Assembly (NCBI RefSeq): GCF_902167145.1
Contig: NC_050104.1
Coordinates: forward strand, 5,912,001 to 5,976,000
From: Zea mays
Taxonomy: Eukaryota; Streptophyta; Magnoliopsida; Poales; Poaceae
Length of the DNA: 64,000 nt
Reading direction: 5' to 3'
A model generated the notes under the pieces. It had not been told where the DNA came from. It ran no database searches and saw only the letters and a program-made list of their open reading frames with translations. Shown piece by piece: positions 32,784 through 44,066 of the stretch; the first letter of the stretch is position 1, and every line of letters begins with the position of its first letter. A program made the position numbers and the translations under genes.

Positions 32784-34041
32784 GAATGTTGACTGTAGGA
32801 CGAAACCTAGATAGAACTGGACAGCATTATCTACTTACCTCTGCTATTCTGATTCTTTCTAAACTCATCTTAATCTTTTCTCGTCTATTTCCGCTTTACT
32901 CTGATTATTCTTACATGTTCCTTCTAAAGACAAAAGTGGATTTCACACTTTGAAATCCTGTGCCTAAAGTGACTTTAGGAATAGGAGACCTACTCTTAGG
33001 AACAAAAACAAAACTATTTTTATGGGTAACTATACGCTTGAATGCTTGTTCTTATGATACTTGTTTGATTTGGATCTTTGATTGAGTGTGATGAGTTGTG
33101 GAGTAATGTCCACAATTACATCTGCTTATACATATAGTCATAAGTAGAATTCATAAGATAACTAAATAACCTAAGTTATCTTCCATTAAAGTGTTTCTAT
33201 TTTATATAGATCCCTCTTATCTTAAAAGACTCTCTTATCTAAATAGATCCATCTTATTTTAAAAGATACTCTCTTACCTTAATAGAATCATCCTATCTTG
33301 AAAAAGATTTCACATGTCATCCTAATAGATCTAACTGACCTCAAAAGATTCTACCTTATCCTTATGAATTCTTCATGCCCTAATTAGCATATTTATCCCA
33401 CTCTAGAATAACAACCTTGAGCTAATCCACAATTTATTTAGATCTTACCTAGTCTAATCTAATCATATCCATTCTAATCAAGATCTGATCTAATCTAATA
33501 TGATCTAATCTAGTGTGAGTTACTTAATGCTGGTACGAAGGATAAAACTATACCCCTAAGTCACTTAAGCCTAAGATGGTGCCGTAGATCAACTCAGCCA
33601 TACACTCCCACTAAGTTACATAATCCATCTATGTGAACCTATTGATTAAAAAAATGTATCCCCCATAGACCCCAGCTATCTTAACTATATCTCCCTAGCT
33701 CAGATGGAGACACCAAGATTGGAGACCGAAGATGATCAACATCGACAAGGAAGGATATAACAGTCAAAGCAAATATTGAATCAAGACTTAAACATTTCGG
33801 ATGAAGTCTTTTCCTTGCCATAATCTTTCTTAACCTCAGCTTGTCTAGCTTATATCCTACATCATAAGTGGCTAGATACCTTTACTCTCCTGATCATCCA
33901 TTAAGGATTATTAAAAAAAATCTTTGGACTCTTAATTTTTGAACTAATGGGAAACTAAAAGTGAATTTACTTACCAATCTCTTTATATCCCTTTTTCTTA
34001 CAAATCTCGAGGACGAGATTTCTGTTAAGGGGGGTAGGATT
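32784..34041 (+). other. Non-coding internal region of the LARD-like element
   Basis: No open frame of useful length was found. From about 33190 to 33520 it is built from degenerate ATCTAATCT / TTATCTTAAAAGA words. The last 40 bp carry CTCGAGGACGAGAT and a purine tract (AAGGGGGGTAGGA) before the 3' LTR, the standard plus-strand primer position. Confidence 0.75.
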
Positions 34042-37000
34042 TGTAAGACCTAAAATCGGTAGAAGAAAAAAAATACATATATATGTAAATAAATAATTGT
34101 AATTCTTCATACTTGTTCTTTATTCTTGCACCTAATTTGTGAAACGCACCAACACATTTGAGTTCAAAATACCAAAATTTGAAAACTTAAAAGAAACACT
34201 TTCAATCTATTTATTATAAATTTATAATTAAAACGCTCCTTAACAATATTTGAATCAAATCATGGTGAAGATTTTATATTTCTCCTAAACAAAATGAAGT
34301 AATGTGTGAATTATTCTCTTATGAGTTATGCATATAGAAACATTTATTTAGGTGAATAATTAACCAATAAATAAATAAAATAAACTTTTCATGGCGTCCT
34401 GGATCTTTTACTGAACATTGAATTAATTTTTAAATTCAAACCTTGTTTGAATCTTTGAATTTGGAAATAGAACCAGAAAAGAAAAGGTAATAGGGATAAC
34501 TGTGTGTCTGGGCCAGATTTCAGAAGTCGCGACCCATCTCCACATCCTTGTGCGCGTGTGCCTTCACCCCGCGTGGGCCAAAATGTTTTTTTTCTAGCCG
34601 GCCCAAATCGCTGGCGCTCACCAACCCTAAAGAAGCTGTCACCCGGGCCCTACTTGTCATCTCCCTCTTCCCCCGCGCTGCGCTGCTTTGGCTGAAAGTC
34701 GCAAACAGAATGCGCCAGAATCGGGTGGCCCATCTCCCTGGTGTGGCGCGCTGGCACAGCTACTGCCGTATGGGGCCTATGGCCAGGGATTGGTGTCGCG
34801 TACCCCGCTCAATCTGACTAGCAGCCGGGCCCGGATGGCCAGTCGGTTCTTCCTTACCGTAACAACCGGCGCAGACCGCATGTGATCCTCGCCGCGATGT
34901 TCGCCGTTCGGTTCCCTTCGCACGGACTTCGCCCTGTTGCATAAAAGCCGAAGCTCTGCGACCCCCTTCCCTGCATCCACCTATTCGAAGCTATACCGAG
35001 TCGTTGGGAGCCTCGCCTAGCGCAGAGGGAGAAGGGTGCTCGGTCGCCGGAACCGTGTGGGCGAACAAGCCACCGTGGAGGAGAGAGATGCAAGAAGAGA
35101 GAAAATAGAGCAGGGCTTCGGCTACGCGATTGCTGGTAAGGGCACCTCTAGTGAACTCATATCTTCTTCCACTTCGCGTAACACCTTTCGGATTTAGGGA
35201 TGAATGCATGTTGGGCGGGATGGCTGTTCACCGGCGTGTTTGCCGCCGATCAGGCCAGGACTTCGCCGTGCCCAGCATTAGGTAGAAGAAGGGCGCTCAG
35301 CCGTCGATCGGATACTTAACGGCCAAGATTCTGAGAAACGTACCGCTTTGATGGGGTGGGATCCAGACCGTAGATCTCGCGGTTGGCGGCTATGATTATA
35401 AACGTTATACCCTTCGCGCGCGGGCCGTCGATCCTGGATCGTTCGGTCGTGCGGCTGGCAGCGTTGTTTAAAATCTCCACCATCGATCGCCCATCTCACG
35501 ATCACCAGTGAGTACCGGTTCGGAAGGGTACTCAATCTAATCTGGGTCGTGCGAGTTTGATCGGACGGCTCAGGATTGAAGTTACCCTTTCGGGTGCTAA
35601 ATTATTCAAAAGAACCCCTCGGCTTATTCCAAATCAACCCGCAGTCCATCACGTGAGTTGTCTGAGTCTGGGGAAAACTTCTGTTTCCGCCCCCGTTTTT
35701 CTCTGTAATTGGTGTTCAGTCCACAGAACAATAAAAATGGGTAACTAATTACAGAAATTGATTTCTAATACAAAAATAATTCTAGAAACTTGTGAAATTC
35801 ATAGTTAATTCATTTTAACTCCAAATTGAGTCATTCCAGTTGCAATGATTTTGTATTAATATTATCTATCCACTTGTAACACTGTTTAGCCATGAAACTT
35901 GAATTAAAATTGTTCATTCGAATTAATATCTTCTAGGTGCTTAATAACTTCAGAAATTCATAACTAAATAACTATAACTCCAAATTTAGTGATTCTTGTT
36001 CCCACGATCTCATAGTGGCGCATAGGTTATTATTACATAGTTTATTCTTATGTTTGGTGTGATGTTAATTTTGCCTATACCATGTTTGTCTGTATTGCTA
36101 CGTTTAGCAGTGAGGTCACGATTCACCTGAAGAGCAAGTTGGTACCTGGAATCTCAAGTCCCAGGCAAGTTGTGCCCTTGATCACTTCTTTTACCCACTC
36201 ATGTTCTAATTAATCATAATGATCTGCATAGGTTAATTTTGATGGGACCTAATAGGTTACCCTAGTTTGTCTATCTTTATGCCTTGTTTACCACTGAACT
36301 TTTTGGGTAGTACTTGCTAGTGCTATATTTGGTTTTGGGCATTGAGATAAACATTATTCATGATTATAATTTTGTTATCAGTTGTTATTTACTGTTCATG
36401 ATAAGATCATTATGTTAATTGGAACATGGAGCGACCACCCGGGAAAACAGGGCTACCACAAGGGTTTATGGACACCCTTGGCTGATTAATTAGGAAAGCT
36501 AGTGGAGGACTACCTTACCCGAAAGGGGCAAGGGCAGTAGGGGAGTGGTCAGTGTAGGGAGGTCCTTGGTTGATTTTGCTGCGATGGCGGTCAGGCAAGG
36601 GATCCCTGCATTGGAGCTTCCTATAAATTGTAGTGGGTTTTCTGAAGCTAGTGGAACTTTGTAAAGGCCTCGTAGTGTTACCCTACCTCGCTTCCTTGGT
36701 AGAGGTGTATGGGGCCCGTACAACCCCGTGGAAAATGGGTAACATGACTTGTGGGTAAAGATGCGCAACCTCTGCAGAGTGTAAAACTGGTATACTAGCC
36801 GTGCTCACGGTCATGAGCAGCTCGGACCCTCACATGATTAACTTATGGAACTAAATTCAATTTGTCATATGCATTGCATCGCATGTGATGTTGTTACTTC
36901 TGTTCTACTATTTAATTGGGTTGGTATTTACTTATACTTAGTAACTGCTAATAAAATTTTGACCAACTTTAAAATCAATGCTCAGCTCTAACCATCCTCT

Positions 37001-37413
37001 TTGGTAAGCCTTACACTTCACGTGAGCTCCCATCTTTGGCGAGTTCATGCACATTATTCCCTACAACTTGTTGAGCGATGAACGTATGTGAGCTCACTCT
37101 TGCTGTCTCACACCCCCATAGGTCAAGAACAGGTACCGCATGATGAGGCGCTTAGAGGATGCTGTGATGTGTTCGTGAGAGGTCTAGGCCGCCGTCTCTC
37201 AGTCAACTCTGGGTTGCTGGACCGTTGTCTCCTTATAATGTAATTATTTATTTATTTTGTATAGAACTCTGATTATATAGTAAAGATGTGACATTCGATC
37301 ATGTGCCATGATTCATCATATGTGTGAGACTTGGTCCCAGCACACTTGGTCCCAGCACACTTGGTGATTATGTTCGCGCCCGGGTCTTGGTGCCCCGAAA
37401 CCCGGGTGTGACA
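34042..37413 (+). repeat. 3' LTR of the LARD-like element (3372 bp)
   Basis: Counterpart of 29417-32768. It differs by scattered substitutions and by a 15 bp tandem duplication of TTGGTCCCAGCACAC near 37331-37360. It ends GTGTGACA at 37413. Confidence 0.88.
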
Positions 37414-37418
37414 GCAGG

Positions 37419-38062
37419 GTGCGGAGCTCAAAAGGGGTGCGGGGGCACGGACGTAGCCGGAGAACGCGCGTTCGTGGGCGCGTCCACGGCGGGGGAGATC
37501 GTGGGCGGGAGGTTGAGGACGAGCTGACAGGTGGCGACGGCGGAACAGAGAGAGAGTGGGCGCGGGGGAAAAAGAACGGCGCCGACAGCTCGGTCCCATA
37601 GAGCAGTGAGAGGGGGGAGGGAGAGTGAGCGCGCGGGTGAGACATACTGACAGGCGGGGTCCGCCTGTTAGCGCGGGCGGGCGCGCGCGCAAGCTGGGCC
37701 GACTTGGGCTAACTGGGCCAGATTGGCCTTTTCTATTTCCAGGGAATTTCTATTTGCTTTTCTATTTATTTTCTCTAGGGTTTTCAATTCAAATTCAAAT
37801 CAAGTTTCAAATTCAAACCAAATCAAATATATGCAACAGTTCAAAGAATATTTAGGCTCAATATGATGCAACATTCCATGACTCATAAGTTTTGGGCAAA
37901 ATAAAATAAATAATCATTCACTAATACGACTAACTCTAATTAAAAGAAAAAGAGAGGGGGAAAGCTAGAGAGAGAGAATCTAGAGTGAGATAGAGAAGAG
38001 AACACCTGAATTTGGATGATCATAAGAAAGAAATTTTATACCCCCAAATTCAGGGTGTTACA
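37419..38062 (-). repeat. 5' LTR of the chromovirus, segment 3 (outer end)
   Basis: Matches 5229-5883 of the 3' LTR and ends with the terminal TGTAACACCC (minus strand) at 38062. This is the true outer edge of the chromovirus. The sequence beyond it belongs to an older Sirevirus LTR. Confidence 0.88.
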
Positions 38063-39054
38063 CCCACGCGAGGGCCAAGCACCTCGGTCGAGTAACTTCG
38101 TAGAGAGTCGTAGACCTTCTCCACACGGAAGTGGTTCTCTGCTTCTGGCTCCTCTCGGACGCTCCCCATAGTCTCCACTATCAAGCTTCCAGTCGAAACA
38201 CCGTGGGCTTTGTTCCCTCCGGTACACGGTGGTGGCCGTGACACAAACTCGGTTGTCACGGTCTCGCAAGACTCTCACCCCACTTGGTACAATATTACAA
38301 CTACTCACACAAGAATCGAGGGGTTATGTGGGTTTTTCTAAACTCACTAAACTAACTAGGATTCACCTAGAGCAAGCGCATAAGCGGTCTAACTAACCTA
38401 AGCTAATCACCGAGTGATTCTATTAAGCACTTGGGTGTTTGAGCACTTGGAAATGTATATAATTAACCTTCCTTGGTATGTTGCTTGGGCTCCCACACCT
38501 TCAAATGACCGGTTGGGTGAAGTATATATAGGCCCCAACTCAAAACTATCCGTTAGAGAAAAGCTGATGCTTCTCTACGGCACACCGGACAGTCCTGTGG
38601 TAGGCATCGGACAGTCCGATGACCTGTCCAGTGCATCACTAGCCGTTGGATCTGACGTTGGCAGGTGACCGTTGGCGTTGTCAGCCTTGCACGGAACAGT
38701 TTGGTGGCTCTCCTCCATAGTGTCACCGGGAACTAGTCGTTGGGCTACTGTTTCCTAGTGCACCGGATAGTCCGATGGTGTGGCACCGGACAATCCGGTG
38801 CTCTCAACCAGATAGTCCGCCACTGGCAATACTTTCTTCATGTCTTGTACTTTTCTTGATACTTGTTTATCATCATTTATGGTTTCATAATGTCTTCTTT
38901 TGAGGTGTTGCTTTCTTAATGCCTTAGTCCAAGTCACTTTAGCATCCTGTGAAATACAAACAGAAACACTAGAAAATACATTAGTCCACGGTTATGTTGA
39001 CCATCAAACACCAAAATCATTTAGAAAAATGGGTCGGAGTCCATTTTCCTTACA
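38063..39054 (-). repeat. Older Sirevirus LTR, 5' two thirds, interrupted by the chromovirus
   Basis: On the minus strand it starts TGTAAGGAAAATGGACTCC at 39054. It runs parallel to the LTR at 57026-58683 up to the equivalent of about 58329 and is then cut by the chromovirus. It contains diverged copies of the CCGGACTGTCCGG palindrome. The remainder must lie beyond the left edge of the window. It is clearly more diverged than the pair at 57026 and 62189. Confidence 0.83.
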
Positions 39055-40558
39055 ATGCATAATTTTGATGGATTTCTCAAGCCTAAGAACCCTCTTGAAC
39101 ATCTAGCGTTCTCGCTCCTTCCAAAATTGTTTCACTTGATACAAAGTACAACAACAACAAAGCCTTTTAGTACAAAGTAAGTTGGGGTAGGCTAGAGTTA
39201 AAACCCAACAAAAACCATAAGTCAAGGGTGGCGTTACCTTGATCCAAAATAACCATGGACAATAAATCACTTATGGGTGGTGTTACCTTGGGTGCAGTAG
39301 CGGTTGAAGCTTCAAAGGTGTAGATGTTGATGGGCTTGAATTGCATAGCCACACTACTAAACTATCATTCCATTGAGCAACCTGCTAGGGTGGCTTCCAC
39401 GTTGCAACATTCGTCTCCTCCACTTTCTTGCGAAGATCCTCTTGGGAGTTGATCAATAGTAGTAGAATGGATGATGTTCCTTTCATAGAACACATCGATG
39501 AAATCACCCTTCCTATTGTTATTATGATCTCCAGGCATCTTGTACTTAGATCGGTCTTATTTCCCTAACAAAATCACCAAAAAGTGTCTTGACGTTGAAA
39601 TGGGCCATATATCAGAAAGGATTACCATGATCGAGGTCACACACGGCCTATCACATGCAACAAGCAACTCCAAGATTGTGAGACCATTCAAGGGATTGGT
39701 TATGCCGATTCAGAACATGTCCCCTGCTGCAAGAAATTGGGAACACCTAGGTTATCCTAGTGTTGGCAAGGCCACCTAAAATACTGACGGATCTCATGGA
39801 GAGATGAAACTAATAGCAAAAGATTGAAAATTTTGAGTAAAAGGGGTAGTAGATAGATGCTAAAAAGTTGATTGGATGTTTGGATCTCTTAATCGGCTAT
39901 GATCCTTTGATATATAAAGGCGTGATCTTATCCTAGTAGAAAACAAGTCTAGAATGTAATATCAAAGTTTTCCACATAAAAAAATAGATCTAAAACCAAT
40001 TTATAATCAAATCATTTTAGGATTGGAAAGAAAATCAATCTGACTGGTTTAGTTGGGCCTAAAAAGCTTGTTTGGTGAGCCAAAAAGGTAAATTGTCTTG
40101 GTTAATTTGGGCAGAGCATAGTCCAATATTGTCTTTTCTTCGCTCGGGCTTCAATTCTTGTCACACCAAATATTCTCTTATATCTTACCTAGAAACTTGG
40201 TGGTAAAACTTAAACTCCCCATTAGCATATTTTGAGGGTCAACACATGGTCTGCGGGACCATCAAAGTTCTTGTTCGGTACCTTGAGGAAAGATCCAGGC
40301 TCTATATTACCCCTAGTTTTCTTCCTCTAGTATAATAGAACTATGGCTCTTCTTTTGTTCTGATGTCGTTGCGTTTAAGGGATGTTTGCTATGACTCTTT
40401 CTAAGAGGATGAGCCGTTAGCATTTTAAAGAAATCATATTTGTGGCCCTCTAGAAACGGTTGGCTTTTATTTTTTATTAAACCAAAACGACTTTGACTAT
40501 TTTATTTTTCATTAAAACAACTCTATAAAAGTATTTAGTATGATATATTTACTATTTA
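39055..40558. other. Upstream intergenic region, no gene identified
   Basis: AT-rich single-copy-looking DNA between the retrotransposon block and the GAUT gene. A 79-codon plus-strand frame (39540-39779) resembles nothing I recognise and has no supporting context. A short motif at 39149-39196 (CAACAACAACAAAGCC then AGTTGGGGTAGGCTAGAG) is a widely dispersed grass sequence that I associate with the 3' end of a tRNA-derived SINE, with low certainty. Confidence 0.5.
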
Positions 40559-40681
40559 GGTTTGTTTGGTTAGGTATAGATTGAGTGAGATTAAAGAGGA
40601 TTAAATCCCCTACTATTTAATGAATGTAAGGGGAATTAATGTTCTCTAATTTCTCTCAATTCACCTTAAACTAAACGAGCC
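40559..40681. mobile_element. Tourist-like MITE upstream of the GAUT gene (123 bp)
   Basis: Imperfect terminal inverted repeats GGTTTGTTTGGTT and its counterpart AACTAAACGAGCC are flanked by TTTA on both sides (40555-40558 and 40682-40685), containing the TTA target of PIF/Harbinger elements. It lies about 400 bp before the start codon, so it may overlap promoter sequence. Confidence 0.7.
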
Positions 40682-40880
40682 TTTAGAGAACCGAATCCAA
40701 AACCATGAGCTGCAGGCCAACTCTAGTAACACTGTGTATGTGGGCTGTATTGTTTGCCTAAAGAAAATTAAAATAATGTGTGAGATAAAGAGCGTGACAG
40801 GACCTAGCAGCGCGTCCGAAAAATGACTCGCATTCTCGCGACACAGTTGTTGGGCGCTGCATCTTGTGGACTGGTTGGCG

Positions 40881-41088
40881 GTCTCTTTCTCTCTTTCTTT
40901 ATATTATTTTCTTTTGGTTCTCACCGACATCGATACCCACGGTTGCCAAGCCCACCATTCACTGACTGATTGGACCTACAGGATCGCCCACCGGCCTCTT
41001 TCCGTCTCGGCATCAGCTCAGATCCGCGACGCACTTCGCCACCGGCCACTCCAGTCCCCGCTCCCACTCGGCCACTTCCCCATCCCCG
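40881..41088 (+). promoter_or_regulatory. Candidate core promoter and 5' UTR of the GAUT gene
   Basis: A pyrimidine tract (TCTCTTTCTCTCTTTCTTT, 40882-40900) runs into TTTATATTATTT (40898-40909), a weak TATA-like match about 180 bp before the ATG at 41089. CT-rich tracts beside the TATA position are common in plant promoters. No transcription start can be fixed from the sequence alone. Confidence 0.3.
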
Positions 41089-44066
41089 ATGGCCGGCGGC
41101 CGCGCATTCCGGCCGTCCGCCCCGCGCCGCGCGGCGTTCGCGGCTCTGCTCACGCTCCTCCTCCTCGCGGGACTCTCTTTCCTCCTCTCTTCCACGCCCA
41201 CCTCGTCGGCCCGTTCCTCGTCCCCGCCGTCCGCGCGCCTCGCCGCCGTCCGCCGCCACGCGGCCGACCACGCGGCCGTCCTTGCCGCGTACGCCGCGCA
41301 CGCACGGAAGCTCAAGGAGGACTCCGCAGCGCAGTCGCTCTCGTTCTCGTCCCTCTCCTCCGACCTCTCCGCGCTCTCCGCCCGCCTTGCCTCCCACCTC
41401 TCCTCCTCACTCCCCGAGGACGCGCTCAGGCCCCTCGAAAAGGAGGCCCGCGAGCGCATCAAGTTCGCGCGCGGCCTCGCCGCTGACGCCAAGGAGGGCT
41501 TCGACACTCAGTCCAAGATCCACAAGCTCTCCGACACCGTCTTCGCCGTCGGCGAGCAGCTCTCTCGCGCGCGCCGCGCGGGGCGCATGTCCTCCCGCAT
41601 CGCTGCGGACTCCACCCCCAAGTCGCTCCACTGCCTCGCCATGCGCCTCCTCGAGGCCCGCCTCGCCAACCCCACCGCATTCGCAGACGATCCCGACCCG
41701 TCCCCCGAGTTCGATGACCCCGCGTTGTACCATTACGCCATCTTTTCCGACAACGTGCTCGCCATCTCCGTCGTGGTGGCCTCGGCTGCACGCGCCGCGG
41801 CCGACCCCTCGCGCCACGTCTTCCATGTGGTCACCGCGCCCATGTACCTGCCTGCATTCCGGGTCTGGTTCGCGCGGCGCCCGCCGCCGCTTGGCGTGCA
41901 CGTCCAGCTCCTTGCTCACTCCGACTTTCCGTTCCTCAATGCCACCAACTCGCCCGTGGTCAGGCAGATCGACGCCGGCAACAGGGACGTCGAGTTGCTG
42001 GATTACCTGAGGTTCTACCTCCCAGATATGTTCCCGTCGCTGCGGAGGGTAGTGCTTTTGGAGGACGATGTGGTGGTACAGAAGGATTTGGCAGCGCTTT
42101 GGCAGGTCGACTTGGACGGGAAGGTGAATGGCGCCGTGGAGACGTGCTTCGGGGGGTTTCGGAGGTACAGGAAGTATCTCAACTTTACGCAGCCCATTGT
42201 GCGGGATCGATTCAAGCCCAATGCCTGTGCATGGGCATATGGCGTAAATGTGTTCGACCTTGAGACATGGCGGCGGGATGGTTGCACAGAATTGTTCCAT
42301 CAGTATATGGAAATGGTGAGCTGCTCCGATCTCTGTTCACAACTTACAAGTGACATTGTGGTACATTGGGGGTTGATAAGTGGCTACATATGTAGTTCTG
42401 GTCATGTGTGCTTCAACTTCACCTTTTCACTAGCTTGATGTGGATTCTGTTTAAGTTTTTTTTCATGACCATTATTCATGTGTTGGATTTAAGTACAGGG
42501 TGCTTCAGCCATTAACATTTGGTATTGCAACAAAGAAATTTGTGTCTCTAGGCTAATGGTTACAGTAATTTGTGGTATTCATGGCTGTGTATGCAGATCA
42601 TGGGATAGCAAATCATTTGTAGAGTTTTTAATATTATATATTAGTGCCTCGATGGATTGGCCCAAACAATTGCATGGTCAGTCTTATCCGCTCAACTACT
42701 CAGCTCCTATGGCTTATTGTTTAACAAACTTACAATTATTGTAAATCATACCTTAGCAAGGTTTGCTTTGATTGTTATAGTATTTTCTTTTCTTTTCAGT
42801 TTTAGGGCTAGTTTGGAAATTTAAATCCCCTCCGGGATTCCTGGGGATTGTGGGGGAAATGAGCTAATTTTCCACTCAATCCTCGGGAATCCAGGAGGGA
42901 TTGAAGTTTCCAAACTAGCCTTAATGAGTTTCCTAGTGATTGTCTCAATTTTATTTTAAATCTTATCTTAACGTGGGTTGTTTTATAGTGTTACGAACTT
43001 ATGATTACTTCCTCTTAGTTTAATTTGGTTGTTGAGTGCTGAAATCTAACTACTGGGGCTCAAACATACTCCCTCCGTTCTAAATTATAGGTCATTTTGA
43101 CTTTTCTAGGTACATAACTTTTAGTATGCATCTAGATATATGCTATATCTAGATATATATTAAAAAAGCCAAAATGACATAATTTCGAATGAGGGAGTAT
43201 TTAGGATCACCAAATTGAGCTAGTGTTGTGATGTTTACTTCCTCTTAGTTCAATTTGGTTGCAGGTAACTTCTAATTGCTGGGGTTCAGATGTGATGACA
43301 GACACAAAATTGCGTGTATTATGTTTTCTTTCCTTTTTAAGAGGAACTAGAAATATTTTTTCTGATTCTGAGAACATGTAAGACATGCCTTGGCATTTTT
43401 TTTTCTGTTCTGATGCAGCTGGATTGTGGTCTATAATTTTTTTTCATATTTTCTTTTCTTTTTTGTCAGGAATGTTAAAATTCTAACATGGCATATTAAA
43501 TTTTAGTATAGTAGTGCCTGTAGTGGATTGGTGCACATTGGGGTCTTGGCATCTTTCTGGAATAGTTCCTATATGAGAGTAGGGTTCATGTGCTCTAGTG
43601 GTGCTTTGCTCTGAATCCTAAACTTGTTTACTTCATGATCTAACTAACAATATGTTCTGCATTAGTCTCTGATTTGTAATATCTGTATGCCATTATGCAA
43701 ACGGTGCCAATAGTTGCCCATTCTTGTCTGAACAAAATTCATCTGATTTTGACCCAAGCGACTGATGTTTGTATATTCTTATGGCAGAATGAGGATGGCG
43801 AGCTGTGGGATCCTACATCCATTCTAACAGCTGGGCTGATGTCCTTTTACGGCAATACCAAGCCACTGGATAAGTCATGGCATGTAATGGGTCTTGGCTA
43901 TAATCCAAGCATCAGCCCTGAGGCAATCCGTAGTGCTGCAGTGGTACACTTTGATGGGAACATGAAGCCCTGGCTTGATGTCGCTATGAACCAATACAAG
44001 GCCCTGTGGACAAAGTATGTGGACACCGAAATGGAGTTCCTAACACGCTGTAACTTTGGCCTTTGA
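41089..44066 (+). CDS. Galacturonosyltransferase (GAUT family, GT8), GAUT15-like; two exons
   Basis: Exon 1 is 41089-42315, the intron 42316-43787 (GT...AG), and exon 2 43788-44066. They join in phase to 501 residues. It is a type II Golgi membrane protein: a signal anchor (about 14-33), a stem (34 to ~190), then a GT8 catalytic domain. The domain shows LEDDVVVQKDL (325-335), NACAWAYGVNVFDL (378-391) and the C-terminal HFDGNMKPW (463-471). GAUTs move galacturonic acid from UDP-GalA onto pectin. The metal-binding triplet reads E325-D-D instead of the usual D-D-D. N-glycosylation sequons lie at N284 and N365. Exon 1 is very GC-rich and exon 2 is not, a usual grass gradient. The family is certain; the GAUT15 subgroup is a judgement from memory. 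It is the only intact cellular gene here. Confidence 0.93.
42805..42920. mobile_element. Tourist-like MITE in the GAUT intron (116 bp)
   Basis: Terminal inverted repeats GGGCTAGTTTGGAAA and TTTCCAAACTAGCC are flanked by TTA duplications (42802-42804 and 42921-42923). Inner inverted repeats around AATCCC...GGGATT would fold into a hairpin. Confidence 0.8.
43069..43197. mobile_element. Stowaway MITE in the GAUT intron (129 bp)
   Basis: Begins CTCCCTCCGTTC and ends with the inverse GAATGAGGGAG. It is flanked by TA dinucleotides (43067-43068 and 43198-43199), the Tc1/mariner target. The whole element is close to a perfect palindrome, centred near a run of ATCTAGATATA words. Confidence 0.9.

Larger units (their letters stand above)
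29417..37413 (+). mobile_element. Non-autonomous long-LTR element related to chromoviruses (LARD-like, 8.0 kb)
   Basis: LTRs of about 3.36 kb (29417-32768 and 34042-37413) enclose only 1273 bp with no coding domain. Perfect GCAGG duplications (29412-29416 and 37414-37418) flank it, so it moved as a unit rather than arising by deletion in place. The PBS, the LTR end (GGGTGTGACA) and the sequence before the 3' LTR (CTCGAGGACGAGAT then a purine tract) all match the style of the neighbouring chromovirus. Its proteins were therefore probably supplied by a Tekay/Del-type relative. The LTRs are much longer than the internal part, as in LARD elements. Confidence 0.87.
3705..38062 (-). mobile_element. 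Tekay/Del-type chromovirus (Ty3/gypsy), disrupted by three nested elements
   Basis: On the minus strand the order is: 5' LTR (38062 to 12061, split by two insertions), PBS, extra ORF, gag, protease, RT, RNase H, integrase, chromodomain, purine tract, 3' LTR (5883 to 3705, cut by the left Sirevirus). Both LTR starts read TGTAACACCCTGAATTTGG (38062 and 5883). Summing the 5' LTR pieces gives about 3.65 kb. The single gag-pol arrangement, C-terminal chromodomain, initiator-Met PBS and long LTRs fit the Tekay/Del clade. Every coding part carries stops, so it is inactive. It lies inside an older Sirevirus LTR (38063 onward); its other flank is outside the window. Confidence 0.85.

Noticed and set aside
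39540..39779. 79-codon plus-strand frame upstream of the GAUT gene
   Set aside because: No recognisable motif, no splice partner, and no codon bias like that of exon 1. Kept only as an unidentified stretch.
42316..42438. Continuation of GAUT exon 1 into the intron as a 449-residue protein
   Set aside because: The continued residues lack the family C-terminus, while a GT donor at 42316 and an AG before 43788 join in phase to the conserved HxxGxxKPW end.
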